Shown: positions 43,128 through 52,396 of the stretch, piece after piece
How the letters are laid out: every line of letters starts with the position of its first letter
How positions within the stretch are numbered: the stretch's first letter is position 1
Notes under the pieces: generated by a model
What the model was told of the DNA's origin: nothing
What the model saw: the letters and a program-made list of their open reading frames with translations, nothing else
Database searches by the model: none
Assembly: GCA_963777735.1 (NCBI GenBank)
Contig: CAVZRQ010000001.1
Span: 186,001-250,000 of the forward strand
DNA length: 64,000 nucleotides
Direction of reading: 5' to 3'
Origin: ZC4RG30 sp963777735
GTDB taxonomy: Bacteria; Pseudomonadota; Gammaproteobacteria; Steroidobacterales; Steroidobacteraceae
Made by a program: the position numbers and the translations under genes

Positions 43128-44851
43128 GTCGCGCGCCACGCTCCGACGCCGGGAGTTTCCGGCTGCGGGCCTGGTTCGTGTTTGGCGTGCTGACACTGAC
43201 TGCGGGCGGGCTGCTGGCGCGTGCGGTGGACCTGCAGCTGTTCGAACACGAGTTCCTGGCCGAAGAGGGTGAGCAGCGCTTCGTGCGCGACGTCAAGACC
43301 GTGGCCACTCGGGGCGCGATTGTCGATCGCAATGGCGAACTGCTGGCCTTCAGTACACCGGTGGAGTCGGCCTGGGCGGATGCGCGCGAGCTCGTCAAAT
43401 TCCCCGAAGTCTGGCCTGATCTTGCGCGTGCGCTGCAGCGCAAACCCAACGCAATCGGTCGTCTGATCTCCAGCAACGCAGACAGCAGTCATCTGTGGCT
43501 GGGCAGGTTGTTGACGCCAACCCAGGCGCAGGCGGTGCGCAAGCTTGCAATCCCCAGCGTGCACATGGCACGTGAGTACCGTCGTTACTTCCCGGCCGGC
43601 GAAGTGGTTGCCCATGTCGTGGGCTTCACCAATGTGGATGACAATGGGCAGGAAGGTACCGAGCTTCTCTATGATTCCTGGCTGGATGGACAGGGTGGTT
43701 TCAAGCGCGTCGTCCAGGACCGCCGGGGTCGCAGGGTAGAAGACGTCGAGAACATTCGTACCGCAACGCCCGGCCGTGACCTCGCATTGAGCCTTGACCT
43801 GCGCATCCAGTATCTGGCCTATCGGGAGCTGAAAGCCGCGATCGAAGCCAATCGCGCCGACTCCGGTTCGATGGTGGTGATTGATATCACTACCGGCGAA
43901 ATCCTCGCCATGGCCAACCTGCCCACGTTCAATCCCAATAACCGGGCAAAGGCGACGAAGGCGATGTTCCGCAACATTGCGGTCACCGACATGCTCGAGC
44001 CGGGTTCCAGCATCAAGCCGTTCGTGGTGGCGGCGGCGCTGGAATCCAGGAAGTTTGATGCCGCGGATGTGATCGATGTCAGCGATGGCTACGTCGATGT
44101 CGGTACGAGGCGCTTCAAGGATGAGCACCCGGAGGGTTTGCTGAACCTCGCTGGTGTGCTCGCCAAATCGTCCAACGTGGGCATGATCAAGATCGCGAGA
44201 GAGCTTGAGCCGGTGGATATCTACTCCACGCTGACCCGGCTGGGTTTCGGGCGCGTCACGGGCAGCCGGTTTCCGGGTGAATCCGCCGGTGGTCTCACGA
44301 ACTACGGCATCTGGAAGCCGGTGGGTATTGCCACGATGTCGTTTGGCTACGGCCTGCAGGTCACTCCGTTGCAGCTGGCGCAGGCCTATGCCGCGGTGGG
44401 CGCACTGGGCGTCATGCGTCCGGTGACGCTGCTGCGGCAGGACGAAGCAGCACCCGGTGAGCAGGCGCTCAGCGAACACAATGCCCGCACGCTGATCGGC
44501 ATGCTGGAATCCGTAGTGCTGGCTGGTGGCACCGGCACCCGTGCAGCAATCCCGGGTTACCGCGTGGCAGGCAAGACCGGCACGGCCAGGAAGGCCAGCG
44601 AAGGCGGTTACGACGATGATCGCCATATCGCCGTGTTTGGCGGCCTTGCGCCGGCCAGTAATCCACGGCTGGCCGCGGTGGTGGTGATTGACGAGCCTGC
44701 TGCCGGTCGCTACTACGCAAGCGAGATTGCTGCGCCGGTTTTCTCTTCTGTGGTGGGTGGTGCACTGCGACTCATGGGCGTGCCGCCGGATGGCAATTCA
44801 GACGCGGTCACTGATCCGGCCACCGGAGTTTCGACGATGGTGACGCGTTGA
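43124..44851 (+). CDS. ftsI: Septal peptidoglycan transpeptidase FtsI (PBP3)
   Basis: FtsI cross-links septal peptidoglycan with FtsW. The 575-residue product has an N-terminal membrane helix (FVFGVLTLTAGGLLARAV), the PBP dimer domain (ATRGAIVDRNGELLA, GRDLALSLDLRIQYLAYREL), and the transpeptidase motifs S295-S-I-K298, SSN (in LAKSSNVGM) and KTGT (VAGKTGTAR). The GTG start overlaps ftsL by four bases, and its stop overlaps the TTG of murE. Confidence 0.96.
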   Translation: MSRAPRSDAGSFRLRAWFVFGVLTLTAGGLLARAVDLQLFEHEFLAEEGEQRFVRDVKTVATRGAIVDRNGELLAFSTPVESAWADARELVKFPEVWPDLARALQRKPNAIGRLISSNADSSHLWLGRLLTPTQAQAVRKLAIPSVHMAREYRRYFPAGEVVAHVVGFTNVDDNGQEGTELLYDSWLDGQGGFKRVVQDRRGRRVEDVENIRTATPGRDLALSLDLRIQYLAYRELKAAIEANRADSGSMVVIDITTGEILAMANLPTFNPNNRAKATKAMFRNIAVTDMLEPGSSIKPFVVAAALESRKFDAADVIDVSDGYVDVGTRRFKDEHPEGLLNLAGVLAKSSNVGMIKIARELEPVDIYSTLTRLGFGRVTGSRFPGESAGGLTNYGIWKPVGIATMSFGYGLQVTPLQLAQAYAAVGALGVMRPVTLLRQDEAAPGEQALSEHNARTLIGMLESVVLAGGTGTRAAIPGYRVAGKTGTARKASEGGYDDDRHIAVFGGLAPASNPRLAAVVVIDEPAAGRYYASEIAAPVFSSVVGGALRLMGVPPDGNSDAVTDPATGVSTMVTR

Positions 44852-46335
44852 ACGGTGCGCCGCGCCTATCACTGGCATCGCTGCTGCAGGGCGTTGCTCC
44901 CGTTACCAGAGATGTTGTGCTGACAGATCTCACGCTGGATAGCCGCCAGGTCACACCTGGCGGCGCTTTTTTGGCCTGTCGCGGCACGCATCACCATGGT
45001 CTGGATTTCGCGCAGGATGTGGCGCGACGCGGCGCTGCCGCCATCGTCTGGGAGCCGGACGGTGTGCATCAGCCACCGGTCATGCATTCCGACATCGTGC
45101 TGGCATCGGTGCCGCAGCTCAGTGAGCGCGCCAGTCTGCTGGCAGACCGTTTCTTTGCTTCGCCCTCCCGGCAGCTGGACGTCGTGGGTGTCACCGGCAC
45201 GAACGGCAAGACCACCTGCGCCTGGTTGCTGGCTCAGGCGTTTGACGCCTGCGGCGAACCGGCGGCATACGTAGGCACCCTGGGCAGCGCGTTCGAGGGT
45301 GAGCTGGAAGCTGGCGAGATGACTACGCCGGATGCGGTGACCGTGCAGCGAAGACTCTCCGCGTTCAAGGCGCGTGGAGCCCGCAAGGTGGCGATGGAAG
45401 TGTCCTCGCACGGCCTGGCGCTGGGTCGAGTCCAGGCGGTGCATTTTGACACTGCCGTGTTCACCAACCTGACGCGGGATCACCTGGATTTCCACGGCGA
45501 CATGGCGCACTACGGCGCGGCCAAGGCCAGCCTGTTCGAGCGCGAAGACGTACGGCTGCGCGTATTCAACGTGGACGACCCCTTTGGTGCGCAACTTGCC
45601 GCACGCCCGCAATTTGCAGATCGCATCGCCTGCAGCAGTTCCGGTGCCACAGCGTCGCGTGGTGCCTTCCTGGCCGCGAGCGACATGCAGTACACGGCTG
45701 CCGGCACGCGATTCACGCTCACTTCGAGTTTTGGCAACGCACTGGTGCAGACATCGCTGGTGGGTGCATTCAATGTGGACAACCTGCTGGCCGTGATGGC
45801 CGTGCTGCTGGGCAGCGGCATCAGCCTGTCGCGCGCGGTGTCGGCAGTCGGAAAGCTGGAGGCTTCGCCAGGACGCCTCGAAGTGTTTTCAGCGCCGGGC
45901 AGGCCGATGGTGGTGGTGGACTATGCCCATACCCCGGATGCGCTGGAGCAGGCGCTGCGGGTGCTGCGCCTTCACTGCGCCGGCCGCCTCACGGTGGTAT
46001 TCGGCTGCGGCGGTGACCGTGATCGCGGCAAGCGGCCAATGATGGGTGCGGTAGCGGCCCGCGGTGCAGATCAGATCGTGCTTACGGACGACAATCCGCG
46101 CACTGAGGATCCCATGCAGATCCTGGCTGCCATCCAGGCCGGAACAGCTGCCGCGCCCGTGGTCGTTGTGCCGGACCGGCGCGAGGCCATCGTCCACGCC
46201 CTGCGGCAGGCGCAGGCGGGTGATGTGGTGCTGGTGGCCGGCAAGGGGCATGAGACCACGCAGGTCACGGCCGCCGGGTCGCGGTTCTTCAGTGATCAGC
46301 AGGTCGTGCGGGAAATTCTCGCGGGCAATGCATGA
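44848..46335 (+). CDS. murE: UDP-MurNAc-tripeptide (meso-diaminopimelate) ligase
   Basis: MurE adds the third residue of the stem peptide. The 495-residue product has the ATP site GVTGTNGKTTCAW, SSHGLALGRV, TNLTRDHLDFHG, the carbamate-lysine region, and DYAHTPDALEQAL. The substrate motif DNPR (VLTDDNPRTEDP) is that of meso-diaminopimelate-adding enzymes, so this is a Gram-negative-type wall. The start is a TTG overlapping ftsI; its end overlaps murF. Confidence 0.96.
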   Translation: MNGAPRLSLASLLQGVAPVTRDVVLTDLTLDSRQVTPGGAFLACRGTHHHGLDFAQDVARRGAAAIVWEPDGVHQPPVMHSDIVLASVPQLSERASLLADRFFASPSRQLDVVGVTGTNGKTTCAWLLAQAFDACGEPAAYVGTLGSAFEGELEAGEMTTPDAVTVQRRLSAFKARGARKVAMEVSSHGLALGRVQAVHFDTAVFTNLTRDHLDFHGDMAHYGAAKASLFEREDVRLRVFNVDDPFGAQLAARPQFADRIACSSSGATASRGAFLAASDMQYTAAGTRFTLTSSFGNALVQTSLVGAFNVDNLLAVMAVLLGSGISLSRAVSAVGKLEASPGRLEVFSAPGRPMVVVDYAHTPDALEQALRVLRLHCAGRLTVVFGCGGDRDRGKRPMMGAVAARGADQIVLTDDNPRTEDPMQILAAIQAGTAAAPVVVVPDRREAIVHALRQAQAGDVVLVAGKGHETTQVTAAGSRFFSDQQVVREILAGNA

Positions 46336-47702
46336 AACGCACCGTGCGGGAATTTGCCGACCTCTGCGGTGGCCGCTTCAGCGGCGAAGACCGGGCGCAC
46401 AGCGGTGTGAGCACGGATACCCGTTCGCTGCAGGCTGGCGAGATCTATCTCGCGCTGCGCGGACCGCGTTTCGATGGCAATGAATTCCTGGCCGTTGCGG
46501 CAGCAGCGGGGGCCGCCGCAGCCGTGGTGGATCGCCCGGTGTCTGCGCCGCCGCTGCCGGTGATCGAGGTTGCGGATGGCCAGGCGGCATTGTCCCGTGC
46601 GGCCGCAGCGTGGCGGGGCAAATTCTCGCAGCCGCTGATCGGTATTGCCGGCAGCAACGGCAAGACCACGGTCAAGGAAATGACTGCATCCATTCTCGCG
46701 CAGCGGGGTGCCTGTCTCGCGACGCGTGGCAACTTGAACAACCATATCGGCGTACCGCTGACGCTGCTGCGCCTCGCGGAAGAGCATCGCAGCGCGGTGA
46801 TCGAGATCGGGGCGAACCGTCCGGGCGAAGTCGCGGATCTGGTGGCCATCGTGAAGCCGAACGTGGGTGTCATCACCAACGCGGGTGCCGAGCATCTTGA
46901 GGGCTTCGGTGATCTGGACGGTGTGGCGCGCGCGGAAGGCGAGATGGTTGCAGGGCTGACTCCCCGGGACGTGGCCGTCATCAATGCCGATGATGACTAC
47001 GTCGAGCTATGGCGCGGCATGACGCCGGCACGCGTGGTCACTTTTGGCGTCGACCATGCGGCGGATTTCCGCGCTGTCGACCTTTCCGAAACGCTGACCG
47101 ATGCGGGCTTTCGCGTCACCTTCATGCTGCACTCACCGCTGGGCAAGCGTGCCGTGCATTTGAATGTTGGCGGCCGGCACAACGTGCGCAATGCCGTGGC
47201 GGCCGCTGCGGCCGCCATGCAGGCTGGCGCGACACTGGATGACGTGGTGCAGGGCCTCGCTGCCATGCAGCCGGTTTCCGGTCGGCTGCAGCCGGCGCGC
47301 ACGCATCAGGGTGCGCGCCTCATCAATGATTCCTACAACGCCAACCCGAGTTCCATGCGCGCCGGCATCGATGTGCTCACGCAGCAGCCGGGTCGCGCCT
47401 GGCTCGTGATGGGCGATATGGGCGAGCTCGGCGACCATGCCCGCGACAGTCATGTGGAGATCGGCACCTATGCGCGCGAGCGCGGTGTGCAATGCCTGTT
47501 CGCCACCGGGCCGCTCAGCACGCTGGCCGTGGAGGCGTTTGGCGCAGGCGCCAGCTGGTATTCCGATACCGAGACCATGGCGCGCGCCGTGGACGAGCAG
47601 CTGACTGCTGACGTGACGCTGCTGGTGAAAGGTTCCCGCTCCAATCGCCTGGAGCGTGTGGTCGCTCACCTGACAGGCGTTCCCGCCAAAGAGACTCACT
47701 GA
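46332..47702 (+). CDS. murF: UDP-MurNAc-tripeptide D-alanyl-D-alanine ligase
   Basis: MurF adds D-Ala-D-Ala to complete the pentapeptide. The 456-residue product has VSTDTRSLQAGEIYLALRG, the ATP loop GIAGSNGKTTVKEM, LNNHIGVPLTLLRL, EIGANRPGEV, INDSYNANPSSMRAG and VMGDMGELG. It overlaps murE by four bases (ATGA); mraY follows after two bases. Confidence 0.97.
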   Translation: MKRTVREFADLCGGRFSGEDRAHSGVSTDTRSLQAGEIYLALRGPRFDGNEFLAVAAAAGAAAAVVDRPVSAPPLPVIEVADGQAALSRAAAAWRGKFSQPLIGIAGSNGKTTVKEMTASILAQRGACLATRGNLNNHIGVPLTLLRLAEEHRSAVIEIGANRPGEVADLVAIVKPNVGVITNAGAEHLEGFGDLDGVARAEGEMVAGLTPRDVAVINADDDYVELWRGMTPARVVTFGVDHAADFRAVDLSETLTDAGFRVTFMLHSPLGKRAVHLNVGGRHNVRNAVAAAAAAMQAGATLDDVVQGLAAMQPVSGRLQPARTHQGARLINDSYNANPSSMRAGIDVLTQQPGRAWLVMGDMGELGDHARDSHVEIGTYARERGVQCLFATGPLSTLAVEAFGAGASWYSDTETMARAVDEQLTADVTLLVKGSRSNRLERVVAHLTGVPAKETH

Positions 47703-47704
47703 TC

Positions 47705-48790
47705 ATGCTGTACTGGCTGACGCAGCGACTTGCAGAATCCCATTCGTTCTTCAACGTCTTTTCCTATCTGACGTTGCGCGCGATCCTGGCCGTGATCTCG
47801 GCGCTGCTGATTTCGCTGCTGATCGGCCCGGCGATGATCCGCTGGCTGTCGCGCTACCAGGTGGGGCAGCAGGTGCGCAGCGATGGACCGCAGACGCATC
47901 TGAAGAAAGCCGGCACGCCGACCATGGGCGGCGCGCTGATCATCGTGGCGATCACGCTCGCCACGCTGTTGTGGGCCAACCTTGCCAATCGCCATGTGTG
48001 GATCGTGCTCGCCGTGACGCTGGCATTCGGTGCGATCGGCTTCTATGACGATTATCTGAAGCTGGTGGTCGGCAATTCGAAGGGGCTGGCAGCCCGCTGG
48101 AAATACTTCTGGCAGTCAGTAGCGGGTATCGCGACGGCGCTGGTGCTCTTCTACACGGCGAAATCTGCTGGCGAGACCACCCTGTATCTGCCGATGCTGA
48201 AGGATTTCGCGCTGCCACTGAGCGCGGCGGGTTTTGTCATCCTGACCTACCTGATGATTGTCGGCATGAGCAATGCGGTCAATCTCACCGATGGTCTGGA
48301 CGGGCTCGCCATCATGCCGGCCGCGATGGTGGCGGGGGCGCTCGGGATCTTCGCCTGGGTCAGCGACAACGTGATCATCGTCACCTACCTCGGCATACCG
48401 GCGGTGCCCGGCGCGGGTGAAGTGGCCATTTTCTGCGCTGCCATGGTGGGGGCGGGCCTGGGTTTCCTCTGGTTCAATACCTATCCGGCGCAGGTGTTCA
48501 TGGGCGACATCGGCGCGCTGGCGCTGGGTGCGGCCCTCGGCGTCGTGGCCGTCATCGTGCGGCAGGAAGTCGTGGTGCTGCTGATGGGAGGCATCTTCGT
48601 GCTGGAGACCGCCTCCGTGATCCTGCAGGTGGCCTCGTTCAAGCTGCGTGGCAAGCGCATCTTCCGCATGGCGCCGATCCATCATCATTTCGAACTCAAG
48701 GGCTGGGCCGAACCCAAGGTGATCGTGCGCTTCTGGATCATCAGCCTGCTGCTCGTGCTGGCAGGTCTTGCAACCTTGAAGGTGCGTTGA
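47705..48790 (+). CDS. mraY: Phospho-MurNAc-pentapeptide transferase MraY
   Basis: MraY moves phospho-MurNAc-pentapeptide to undecaprenyl phosphate, making lipid I. The 361-residue integral membrane product has about ten helices and conserved loops: TPTMGGALI, GFYDDYLKL, NLTDGLDGLAIMP, EVAIFCAAMVGAGLGFLWFN, YPAQVFMGDIGALALG, and HHHFELKGW near the end. Asp pairs DD (in YDDYLK) and the MGD-type Asp are intact. Confidence 0.97.
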   Translation: MLYWLTQRLAESHSFFNVFSYLTLRAILAVISALLISLLIGPAMIRWLSRYQVGQQVRSDGPQTHLKKAGTPTMGGALIIVAITLATLLWANLANRHVWIVLAVTLAFGAIGFYDDYLKLVVGNSKGLAARWKYFWQSVAGIATALVLFYTAKSAGETTLYLPMLKDFALPLSAAGFVILTYLMIVGMSNAVNLTDGLDGLAIMPAAMVAGALGIFAWVSDNVIIVTYLGIPAVPGAGEVAIFCAAMVGAGLGFLWFNTYPAQVFMGDIGALALGAALGVVAVIVRQEVVVLLMGGIFVLETASVILQVASFKLRGKRIFRMAPIHHHFELKGWAEPKVIVRFWIISLLLVLAGLATLKVR

Positions 48791-50118
48791 TGGGAGCACC
48801 GCGCGCAGTCGTCGCAGGATTGGGCAAGACCGGGCACTCGGTGATCCGGCATCTGCTGTCCTGTGGCTGGCTGGTGACGGCGACCGATTCGCGCAACGAG
48901 CCACCCGGTCTTGCCGAACTGCGCCAGCTGGCGCCCGGGCTGCGCATTGCACTCGGTGGCCTCGATGAAGCGCTGCTGGGTGATGTGGACTATGTGGTTG
49001 CATCACCTGGCTTGACGCAGTCCGATCCCTTCTTCGTCACTGCCCGCAGTCTCGGCCTGCCGATCATCGGCGACATCGAGCTGTTCGCGCGCAGCGGCGC
49101 AAGGCCGGTGGTGGGCATCACCGGCACCAACGGCAAGAGCACCGTGACGACTCTGGTGGCGCGCATGGCCGAGCGCGCAGGCCTCGCGGCGCGTGCCGGT
49201 GGCAACCTCTCGCCGCCCGCGCTGGATCTGCTCCAGGGGGAAGCAGCTGGCCTGTATGTGCTGGAACTGTCGAGCTATCAGCTCGAGACCACCCATTCGG
49301 CGTCGTTCGCGGCGGCGACGGTGCTCAATGTGACACCTGACCACATGGATCGCTATGACGACATGCAGGCCTATGCCGCAGCGAAGGCGCGCATCCTGGA
49401 TCGTTGTGGCACCGCCGTCATCAACCTGGACGACCCGCTGGTCGCGGCGATGGCCCGCGACGGACAGCGGACTCTGACCTTCTCCCTGCATGCGGACCGC
49501 GGCGCGGACTATTACCTGCAGGGCAAAAACGGTGCGGACTACCTGTGCCATCACGGCGAACTCCTGCTCGCGGTCGACAGCATGCGCATCGTGGGCAGCC
49601 ACAATGCCGCCAATGCGCTGGCTGCGCTGGCGCTGGGTGACGCACTGGGGTTGGCACGCCCGGCGATGATCGCGGCCCTGCAGGAGTTTCCCGGTTTGCC
49701 ACACCGTGCCGCGTGGGTGGCCGATGTGGCCGGTGTGCGCTACGTCAACGATTCCAAGGGAACCAACGTAGGCGCCACCATGGCGGCAGTGGCCGGATTC
49801 AAGGGCCCACTGCTGTTGATTGCCGGCGGTGACGGCAAGAACCAGGATTTTGCGCCGTTGCGCGCGGCCTTCACCGGCAAGGTGCGGCGGGTATTGCTGA
49901 TCGGCCGGGATGCGCCGCAGATCGAAGCCGCATTGCAGGGTGTCTGTGACAGCGAGCAATGCGCATCGCTGGAAGAGGCCGTGGTCGCCGCTGCCCGCGT
50001 CGCGCAGCCGGGGGATACCGTGCTGCTGTCACCCGCCTGTGCCAGCCTCGACATGTTCCGTGACTATGCCCATCGCGGCCAGGTATTCACGGAAGCAGTG
50101 CGGAGGTTGGCCGCATGA
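48790..50118 (+). CDS. murD: UDP-MurNAc-L-alanine:D-glutamate ligase
   Basis: MurD adds D-glutamate to UDP-MurNAc-L-Ala. The 442-residue product has the dinucleotide-like N-terminus (VVAGLGKTGHSVI), ASPGLTQSDPF, the ATP site GITGTNGKSTVT, ELSSYQLETT, NVTPDHMDRY, NDSKGTNVGATMAA and LLIAGGDGKNQDF. I chose the ATG at 48790, which overlaps the mraY stop; the TTG at 48787 adds one residue. It overlaps ftsW by four bases. Confidence 0.96.
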   Translation: MGAPRAVVAGLGKTGHSVIRHLLSCGWLVTATDSRNEPPGLAELRQLAPGLRIALGGLDEALLGDVDYVVASPGLTQSDPFFVTARSLGLPIIGDIELFARSGARPVVGITGTNGKSTVTTLVARMAERAGLAARAGGNLSPPALDLLQGEAAGLYVLELSSYQLETTHSASFAAATVLNVTPDHMDRYDDMQAYAAAKARILDRCGTAVINLDDPLVAAMARDGQRTLTFSLHADRGADYYLQGKNGADYLCHHGELLLAVDSMRIVGSHNAANALAALALGDALGLARPAMIAALQEFPGLPHRAAWVADVAGVRYVNDSKGTNVGATMAAVAGFKGPLLLIAGGDGKNQDFAPLRAAFTGKVRRVLLIGRDAPQIEAALQGVCDSEQCASLEEAVVAAARVAQPGDTVLLSPACASLDMFRDYAHRGQVFTEAVRRLAA

Positions 50119-51308
50119 GCAGTGTCGCCATGCCTCGCAATGCCGCGCGCGGTGGTGGGCTCCGCCTGGATCCAGTGCTGATCCTCATCGTCCTGTCGAT
50201 CCTGCTGCTCGGCCTCGTGATGGTGTCCTCTGCATCGGTCTCCATTGCCGCCCATGGTGGCGGTGATCCTTTCAGTTTCCTGAAGAGTCAGTTCGTGACG
50301 GCATTGGGGGCGTTGGTGCTGGCAGCGTTGCTGTGCGCGATCCCCACCGATCTGTACCAGAAGTACGCCAACGTGCTGCTCATCGCCGCCGCGGTGCTGC
50401 TGATCGCCGTGCTGATTCCCGGAATCGGGCACGAAGTGAAGGGTGGCAGGCGCTGGTTGCAGTTGGCCGGTTTCAACCTGCAGGCCTCCGAGGTGGCGCG
50501 CGTCCTCGTGTTGTGCTGGATCGCGTCCTACGCGGTGCGTCGCGAGGAAGAACTGCGCGAATCCTTCTCCGGTCTGCTGCGGCCGCTTGGGATCACGAGC
50601 CTGTTCTGTGCGCTGCTGCTGCTGGAGCCGGATTTCGGCGCGGCGTCGGTGCTGTTCGTCACGGCCTTCGGCCTGCTGTTCCTGGCCGGCGCGCGTCTGC
50701 GCTGGGTGCTGCTCTGCCTGGTGTTCGCGACGGCAGCCTTCGGCGCGCTGCTGGTGTCCGCTCCCTATCGGGTGCGGCGACTGACCGGGTTCCTCGACCC
50801 TTGGGCGAATGAATACGGTAGCGGCTTCCAGCTCACCCAGTCGCTGATTGCCATCGGGCGGGGCGAGTGGTTCGGAGTGGGTATCGGCGAGAGCGTGCAG
50901 AAGCTGGCCTATCTGCCAGAGGCCCACACCGATTTCCTGTTTGCGGTGCTGGCCGAAGAGCTGGGGCTCCTGGGAGTGGTGGTGACGCTGGGGCTGTTTC
51001 TCGCGCTGGTCTGGCGCGTGCTTTACATCTCGCGGCAGGCATCGGAAGCAGGGCTCAAGTTCCAGTCGTACATGGCTGGTGCCTTTGCCATCTGGGTGGG
51101 CGTGCAGGCGATGATCAACATCGGCGTCAACATGGGTGCGCTGCCCACCAAGGGGCTCACGCTGCCGTTCATGAGTTATGGCCGCAGCAGCCTGCTGGTG
51201 ACGCTGGCCTGGTTCGGCATGGTGCTCCGGATCCATCACGAAGTGATGGTGCGCTCCCGCGGATCGGCGAGCGTATCGAGGCGCGAGAGCGCAGGGGCCG
51301 CGGCATGA
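50115..51308 (+). CDS. ftsW: Lipid II polymerase FtsW (SEDS family)
   Basis: FtsW polymerises glycan strands at the septum together with FtsI. The 397-residue product has about ten membrane helices, the SEDS motifs GHEVKGGRRWLQLAGFNLQASE, LLLEPDFGAASVLF, the GSGFQLTQSLIAIGRG loop, and LPEAHTDFLFAVLAEELG with its catalytic-type Asp. FMSYGRSSLL lies near the C-terminus. It overlaps murD and murG by four bases each. Confidence 0.96.
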   Translation: MSSVAMPRNAARGGGLRLDPVLILIVLSILLLGLVMVSSASVSIAAHGGGDPFSFLKSQFVTALGALVLAALLCAIPTDLYQKYANVLLIAAAVLLIAVLIPGIGHEVKGGRRWLQLAGFNLQASEVARVLVLCWIASYAVRREEELRESFSGLLRPLGITSLFCALLLLEPDFGAASVLFVTAFGLLFLAGARLRWVLLCLVFATAAFGALLVSAPYRVRRLTGFLDPWANEYGSGFQLTQSLIAIGRGEWFGVGIGESVQKLAYLPEAHTDFLFAVLAEELGLLGVVVTLGLFLALVWRVLYISRQASEAGLKFQSYMAGAFAIWVGVQAMINIGVNMGALPTKGLTLPFMSYGRSSLLVTLAWFGMVLRIHHEVMVRSRGSASVSRRESAGAAA

Positions 51309-52396
51309 GTCGACCGGTGCTCATCATGGCCGGCGGAACCGGCGGGCATGTATTTCCGGCACTGGCGCTGGCCCGTTTACTGCGCGCCAGGTCACGCGAG
51401 GTGATCTGGCTGGGTACGCAGCGTGGTCTCGAAGCAAGCGTAGTGCCGGCAGAGAATTTTCCGATCGAGTGGCTCAGCGTGGGTGGCTTGCGGGGCAAGG
51501 GAGTGGCGACTCTGTTGGCTGCACCCTGGAGACTTCTGCGCGCCTTGTGGCAGGCACTTGCCATCGTGCGTCGCCACCGGCCAGCTGTGGTGGTGGGGAT
51601 GGGCGGATTTGTCACCGGCCCGGGTGGTCTTGCCGCCTGGCTTTGCCGCCGCCCCTTGCTGATCCATGAGCAGAATGCCATCGCCGGCTTCACCAACCGC
51701 TGCCTCGCGCCACTGGCCCGCGAAGTGTTGATTGCATTTCCTGGGGCATTCGGCCCGCGACAGCGCACGCGCCTGATCGGCAATCCCGTGCGGGAAGACA
51801 TCGCTGCCTTGCCAGCACCCGCGCAGCGCATGGCTGGGCGGAGCGGTGCCATACGTCTGTTGGTGGTGGGCGGCAGTCTTGGCGCGATGCGCCTGAACCA
51901 GATGGTGCCGCAGGCTGTCGCATCGCTGGCGGGCGCCGGTGCCAACGTGCTGCACTTCGAGATCCGTCATCAGTCCGGTGAAAAGCATATCGACGCCGCG
52001 CGTGCCGCCTATGCGCAGGCCGGCGTCGCAGGTGAGGTCAGCGCCTTCATTGCCGACATGGCGCAGGCGCTGGGTTGGGCAGACCTCGTGATCTGTCGCG
52101 CTGGCGCGCTGACCATTGCCGAGTTGTCGGCAGCGGGTGCAGCTTCCGTGCTGGTGCCCTATCCGCACGCCGTGGATGATCACCAGACCCACAACGCGCG
52201 CTTCCTCGTAGACGCAGGCGCTGCGCGCCTGCTGGCCGATGCGACCCTGACGCCGGAGCTGCTGGCGCGCGAACTGCGCGAACTGTGTGCGGACCGAGCC
52301 AATCTGCTGGTAATGGCGGAAGCAGCGCGTCGTGTTGCAAAGCCCGCCGCTGCGCAGCAGTTGCTGGAAGCCTGCCTCGCAGCGGAGATTCCATGA
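51305..52396 (+). CDS. murG: Undecaprenyl-PP-MurNAc-pentapeptide GlcNAc transferase MurG
   Basis: MurG adds GlcNAc to lipid I, giving lipid II, at the inner face of the membrane. The 363-residue GT28 product has MAGGTGGHVFPALALA at the start, GMGGFVTGPGG, HEQNAIAGFTNR, GNPVR, LLVVGGSLGA, ICRAGALTIAEL and VPYPHAVDDHQTHNA. The frame is open to 50867 through ftsW; the ATG at 51305 (overlapping the ftsW stop) starts the family sequence. Confidence 0.97.
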   Translation: MSRPVLIMAGGTGGHVFPALALARLLRARSREVIWLGTQRGLEASVVPAENFPIEWLSVGGLRGKGVATLLAAPWRLLRALWQALAIVRRHRPAVVVGMGGFVTGPGGLAAWLCRRPLLIHEQNAIAGFTNRCLAPLAREVLIAFPGAFGPRQRTRLIGNPVREDIAALPAPAQRMAGRSGAIRLLVVGGSLGAMRLNQMVPQAVASLAGAGANVLHFEIRHQSGEKHIDAARAAYAQAGVAGEVSAFIADMAQALGWADLVICRAGALTIAELSAAGAASVLVPYPHAVDDHQTHNARFLVDAGAARLLADATLTPELLARELRELCADRANLLVMAEAARRVAKPAAAQQLLEACLAAEIP